Shown here: piece after piece, positions 5,501-6,958 of the stretch
How the letters are laid out: every line of letters starts with the position of its first letter
How positions within the stretch are numbered: the stretch's first letter is position 1
Source: an uncultured Prevotella sp.
GTDB taxonomy: Bacteria; Bacteroidota; Bacteroidia; Bacteroidales; Bacteroidaceae
Direction: 5' to 3'
NCBI GenBank assembly: GCA_937892695.1
Contig: CALBJK010000141.1
Location: 1-6,958, forward strand
DNA: 6,958 nt
Program-made: the position numbers and the translations under genes
Notes under the pieces: generated by a model
The model's database searches: none
What the model was told of the DNA's origin: nothing
The model's input: the letters and a program-made list of their open reading frames with translations, nothing else

Positions 5501-6958
5501 TGTCGTACTCAGCAGCGTCGCCGTCGCGGAAAAGCACGTCGTCACCCAAGTTTTCTTCTTTATTTTCTGCGGATTCTTTCACCTTTTCTTGGAGAATTGA
5601 AAGCAATTTCTTATCTTTGCCGTCAGAATCAAGGGAGGTTGTTTGATTAAAACCGGGAGTTGTCCCGAATAGTGAATCAAGTAATTTCCCTTTTTCTATT
5701 CTCGTAAGCTTATGGTCGTAATAGTGTGAACCGTCTTTCGGCGTGACGAAAACGGCACGAACGGTATAATCTACGTCCCCGATTTTCAATCCGCATACGT
5801 AATAGTCGAACTTTTCAGCATCAAACTTTGTGTCCGTATTCTTTTGCGATGTGACATAGATGGCGTTTTCTATTATTTGAGGTATGGCCGCAATGCTTTG
5901 AAGCTGTTCCACGTTTTTGTAGTCGTGGTTCAAAACTTCCTTTATTGCGTTCTTGCCTAAGAAGACACGTTCGCCTGTATCCTTGTTGACATATTCGCCA
6001 CGCAAAGACTTTCCATATTCCAAAGCGTTTTTCTTGTATTGCTTCAAGTCGTCGCTCGGCTGTACTTCATGGCCTGTTATCTCGACGGGCTTGCTGTCTC
6101 TTATTTTGGCTATCACATTGGTACCGGCATCTTCCGCCACTCTGTCCGCATTATCCTGCCTCTCCGCATAGTTGCCGACCTTAAGCTCGCTCTGCTTCGC
6201 CACGTCTGCGGCTTCGCCCAGTATGCTGCGGTATCTGCCCGGCTCGGCAAGGTTCTCGTAGCTGCGCCAAAGGATATACCGAAGCTCGTTGTCAGACAGC
6301 GTGACAAGTCCGAAGCCTTCAAACCCGATGTTGTGGAGCATGTCAAGGAACAGGCGTTTTATCTTCGCCCACCAACTTGCATCCATGTCCTCGAAGTTGG
6401 TCTGCTCGGCAAGCGACGCGAGGTATTCTTCCGTGGCCGTCCTGAAATCCCAGCCACGCCGTGCGGCAAGCTCAGTGATCCGTCTGCGTACACCCTCGTC
6501 TGCATTCTGATAGACGTTATCAAGGAACGTGTCGAACTGGCTTCCGAACAACCGCCGCAACCCGTAATGGACAACGGCTTCGTGCAGCAACGTCTGCTCC
6601 ACGTCCGTAACACTTACATGGTTAGGCACGACTATTGTTATCCTGCCTGTGCGCTTGTTGTAGAACCCTTTGGCTTTTTGCTTCTTGCCGTCAAGCGTCG
6701 AAGCGTCTGTCACAATATCCACGTTGTCGAGATGCAGTTTTTCAACAAGCTCGCGCACACGTTCCGCCATGCGCTGACGCTCGCGCTCGGCGAACGCCCT
6801 GCGCTGCCGTGCCGTCCTGCTGCTCTTTCCTGTCACCTTCGCCACCGGGTCGTTCGCCATCGACAAGTCGTCATCGAAGACAATTCCCTCGCCCTCACGA
6901 AGATTTTCATCCGAAACGCTTGGATTCTCGAAGTTTTCGACTATCTTTGCAGCAGAAT
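2568..6958 (-). CDS. Giant phage polyvalent (DNA-ejection type) protein; N-terminus beyond right edge
   Basis: Minus-strand frame ending at TAG 2570-2568 and open through the right edge: about 1,463 codons are visible and the true start is outside. Residue numbers below count from the TTG at 6866-6864, a reference point rather than a proposed start, because clearly coding sequence continues before it. (1) A basic helix at 15-45, then a zincin-type metallopeptidase at about 45-200 with HEAVVH at 95-100 and a likely third ligand in TEEYLASLAE (145-154). (2) An LPD3/BECR-nuclease-like module at about 250-400, with LNHDYKN (312-318), FDYYVCGLKIG (353-363) and HYYDHKLT (381-388). (3) A long, mostly helical, charged region at 450-1000. 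(4) An LPD38-like region at about 1050-1320, with a membrane-type segment at 1101-1120 and TWYGTPIWKDTP (1219-1230). (5) A charged helical tail at 1390-1432. LPD-type polyvalent proteins are known from phages and conjugative elements and are thought to enter the host with the DNA. Portal adjacency fits a virion or ejection protein. Function of each domain here is inferred. Confidence 0.8.
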   Translation of the reverse strand, partial: SAAKIVENFENPSVSDENLREGEGIVFDDDLSMANDPVAKVTGKSSRTARQRRAFAERERQRMAERVRELVEKLHLDNVDIVTDASTLDGKKQKAKGFYNKRTGRITIVVPNHVSVTDVEQTLLHEAVVHYGLRRLFGSQFDTFLDNVYQNADEGVRRRITELAARRGWDFRTATEEYLASLAEQTNFEDMDASWWAKIKRLFLDMLHNIGFEGFGLVTLSDNELRYILWRSYENLAEPGRYRSILGEAADVAKQSELKVGNYAERQDNADRVAEDAGTNVIAKIRDSKPVEITGHEVQPSDDLKQYKKNALEYGKSLRGEYVNKDTGERVFLGKNAIKEVLNHDYKNVEQLQSIAAIPQIIENAIYVTSQKNTDTKFDAEKFDYYVCGLKIGDVDYTVRAVFVTPKDGSHYYDHKLTRIEKGKLLDSLFGTTPGFNQTTSLDSDGKDKKLLSILQEKVKESAENKEENLGDDVLFRDGDAAEYDKAIARDMYERRVSSGLYQSQEALQDSMLAVKVAMVAILKAEGKKGTHIEDVDGFENAYLGENRLSSVNKAECDAFHNLLFKPLMERVGKLAKNATARAELIDYMMAKHGLERNRKMAERDAKADFEKYQKEHPNGKQTLQDFIGKKRQRDYAGLTALTGEADVKAAETAAKQMVDDYEGAHDTTELWKKVNAVTEATLSKVYESGLMSKTAYEDMKAMYDYYIPLRGFDEKTSDEAYAYLDGRHSAFNAPIKTAKGRKSKADDPFANMESMAESAIMQGNRNTLVKQKFLNFALNHPSDLVSVSELWLKYDDVADEWKPVFPDNIDSNDSPAEVERKMRDFEERMQQLAEAEPDKYKRGKDAVNIPYRVVESRDLHQHQVIVKRGGKDYVLTVNGNPRLAQALNGQTNPDNDISGSIGAILGLVGDVNRTLSSLYTTLQPDFVASNFVRDLVYANSLVWVKESPRYAARFNKNYAKLPLARMKILFAKYRKGTLDMNNPTEKMFHQFMMNGGETGFVRMADIDAHKKQVEKAIKAVKGKIPASAALEWLGEIGRSIESRARFAAFVTSREAGRSLDRSIWDSKEISVNFNKKGAGDKFLRANGQTLLGRTAAFVGGTGRAFLIFWNAALQGTFGNFGKYAMRHPVKMSVAVAANVALGLLVASLMSGDDGDDEYWDIPKHTRRQNFVFKGPGDTWVKVPLPIEYRAAYGLGELMGSALFHGEEVVAGDVLTQVSQILPVDLMEGTDGLWPSAVKPTVEALGNRTWYGTPIWKDTPYNKYMPEWTKAYKNANPDLVNLAAALNDASGGNKYRKGAVDINPAQWEYLLKQYTGGFFTLANQLRNLIAVGQGGKDFDWRYVPLANRVLMTTDERTAGRGIDEKFFGYMDRYRAKQSEFSAIKGDMSLPLTKKMELTGEIAGDPDYNVLRRASMVYSRMKQAYDIFQEQGDTAKAKELEAEILELKKETIREMEKADGKSD
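3507..3566 (-). other. Predicted membrane-spanning segment of the polyvalent protein
   Basis: Residues 1101-1120 counted from 6866 read as a 20-residue stretch of Ala, Val, Leu, Met, Ser and Gly, preceded by basic KYAMRHPVK and followed by the acidic run DDGDDE. That is the pattern of a single transmembrane helix with a basic flank on one side. An aromatic, glycine-rich amphipathic stretch (about 1066-1090) comes just before. In an ejection protein this could help to form a channel across the inner membrane, which is inference. Confidence 0.55.
5556..6128 (-). other. AT-rich LPD3/BECR-nuclease-like module within the polyvalent gene
   Basis: Base composition drops sharply inside a single reading frame. 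Rows 5581-6120 total 228 G+C of 540 (42%), while adjoining rows are 36/60 (5461-5520), 36/60 (6121-6180) and 37/60 (6181-6240). The segment encodes about residues 247-437, counted from 6866. It begins at VIAKIRDSKPVEITG and ends just before a linker leading to VLFRDGD. Histidines in LNHDYKN and HYYDHKLT are the likely active-site candidates if it is a BECR-fold ribonuclease. The domain assignment is from memory of polyvalent-protein families. The compositional break is seen directly and suggests acquisition from another genome. Confidence 0.6.
6405..6735 (-). other. Zincin-type metallopeptidase domain of the polyvalent protein
   Basis: The HExxH zinc-binding motif HEAVVH is encoded at 6584-6567, directly after TLL and before YGLRRLFG, a context typical of the metallopeptidases in phage and conjugative-element polyvalent proteins. 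About 45 residues later TEEYLASLAE offers an acidic third ligand. Before the motif, beta strands NVDIVTD and GRITIVVPNH frame the fold. All expected catalytic residues are present, so the domain looks active. Its target, whether host proteins or maturation of the polyprotein itself, is unknown. Confidence 0.65.

Noticed and set aside
4368..5600. Plus-strand open frame of 410 codons
   Set aside because: It is antisense to the polyvalent gene, rich in Val, Leu and His, and has no family signature. Its length is explained by the codon bias of the real gene.

Overview
The window looks like a structural-gene segment of a tailed phage or prophage from the phylum Bacteroidota. Two things point there. 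One is a near-perfect Bacteroidota promoter (TTTG, 19-nt gap, TAAATTTG at 1640-1670). The other is the kind of proteins encoded: a P22/crAss-like-type portal and a giant 'polyvalent' virion protein of the sort common in gut Bacteroidales phages. Most coding DNA is GC-rich (about 57-62% in the 60-base rows I counted), which would suit a high-GC Bacteroidales host, but the genus cannot be fixed from the sequence. No integrase, att site, tRNA, rRNA, CRISPR array or IS element is visible.

Layout. Positions 1-1475 (minus strand) hold the N-terminal 491 residues of a portal protein whose C-terminus lies beyond the left edge. Positions 1476-1691 are an AT-rich divergent control region. It contains a strong plus-strand promoter, a weaker candidate minus-strand promoter, and short direct and inverted repeats that could be operators. 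Positions 1692-2353 (plus strand) hold a two-gene cargo module, a DUF4160 protein followed by a DUF2442-plus-helix-turn-helix protein, which resembles a toxin-antitoxin-like pair. Positions 2354-2567 are a noncoding pocket filled with degenerate GC-rich repeats and imperfect palindromes. Positions 2568-6958 (minus strand) are one very large reading frame that is open through the right edge, so its start is outside the window.

The large protein is a mosaic. From N to C in the visible part it has a zincin-type metallopeptidase domain (HEAVVH), an AT-rich module resembling the LPD3/BECR-nuclease-like domains of polyvalent proteins, a long helical region, and a C-terminal LPD38-like region with one membrane-type segment. 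I infer that it is carried in the virion and enters the cell with the DNA. On the minus strand the order is polyvalent protein, then portal, with the DUF4160/DUF2442 pair inserted between them in the opposite orientation like a moron.

The points most worth a second look are the foreign-looking AT-rich effector module inside the polyvalent gene, the opposite-strand cargo pair with its own promoter and operator-like repeats, and the repeat cluster between the convergent genes.
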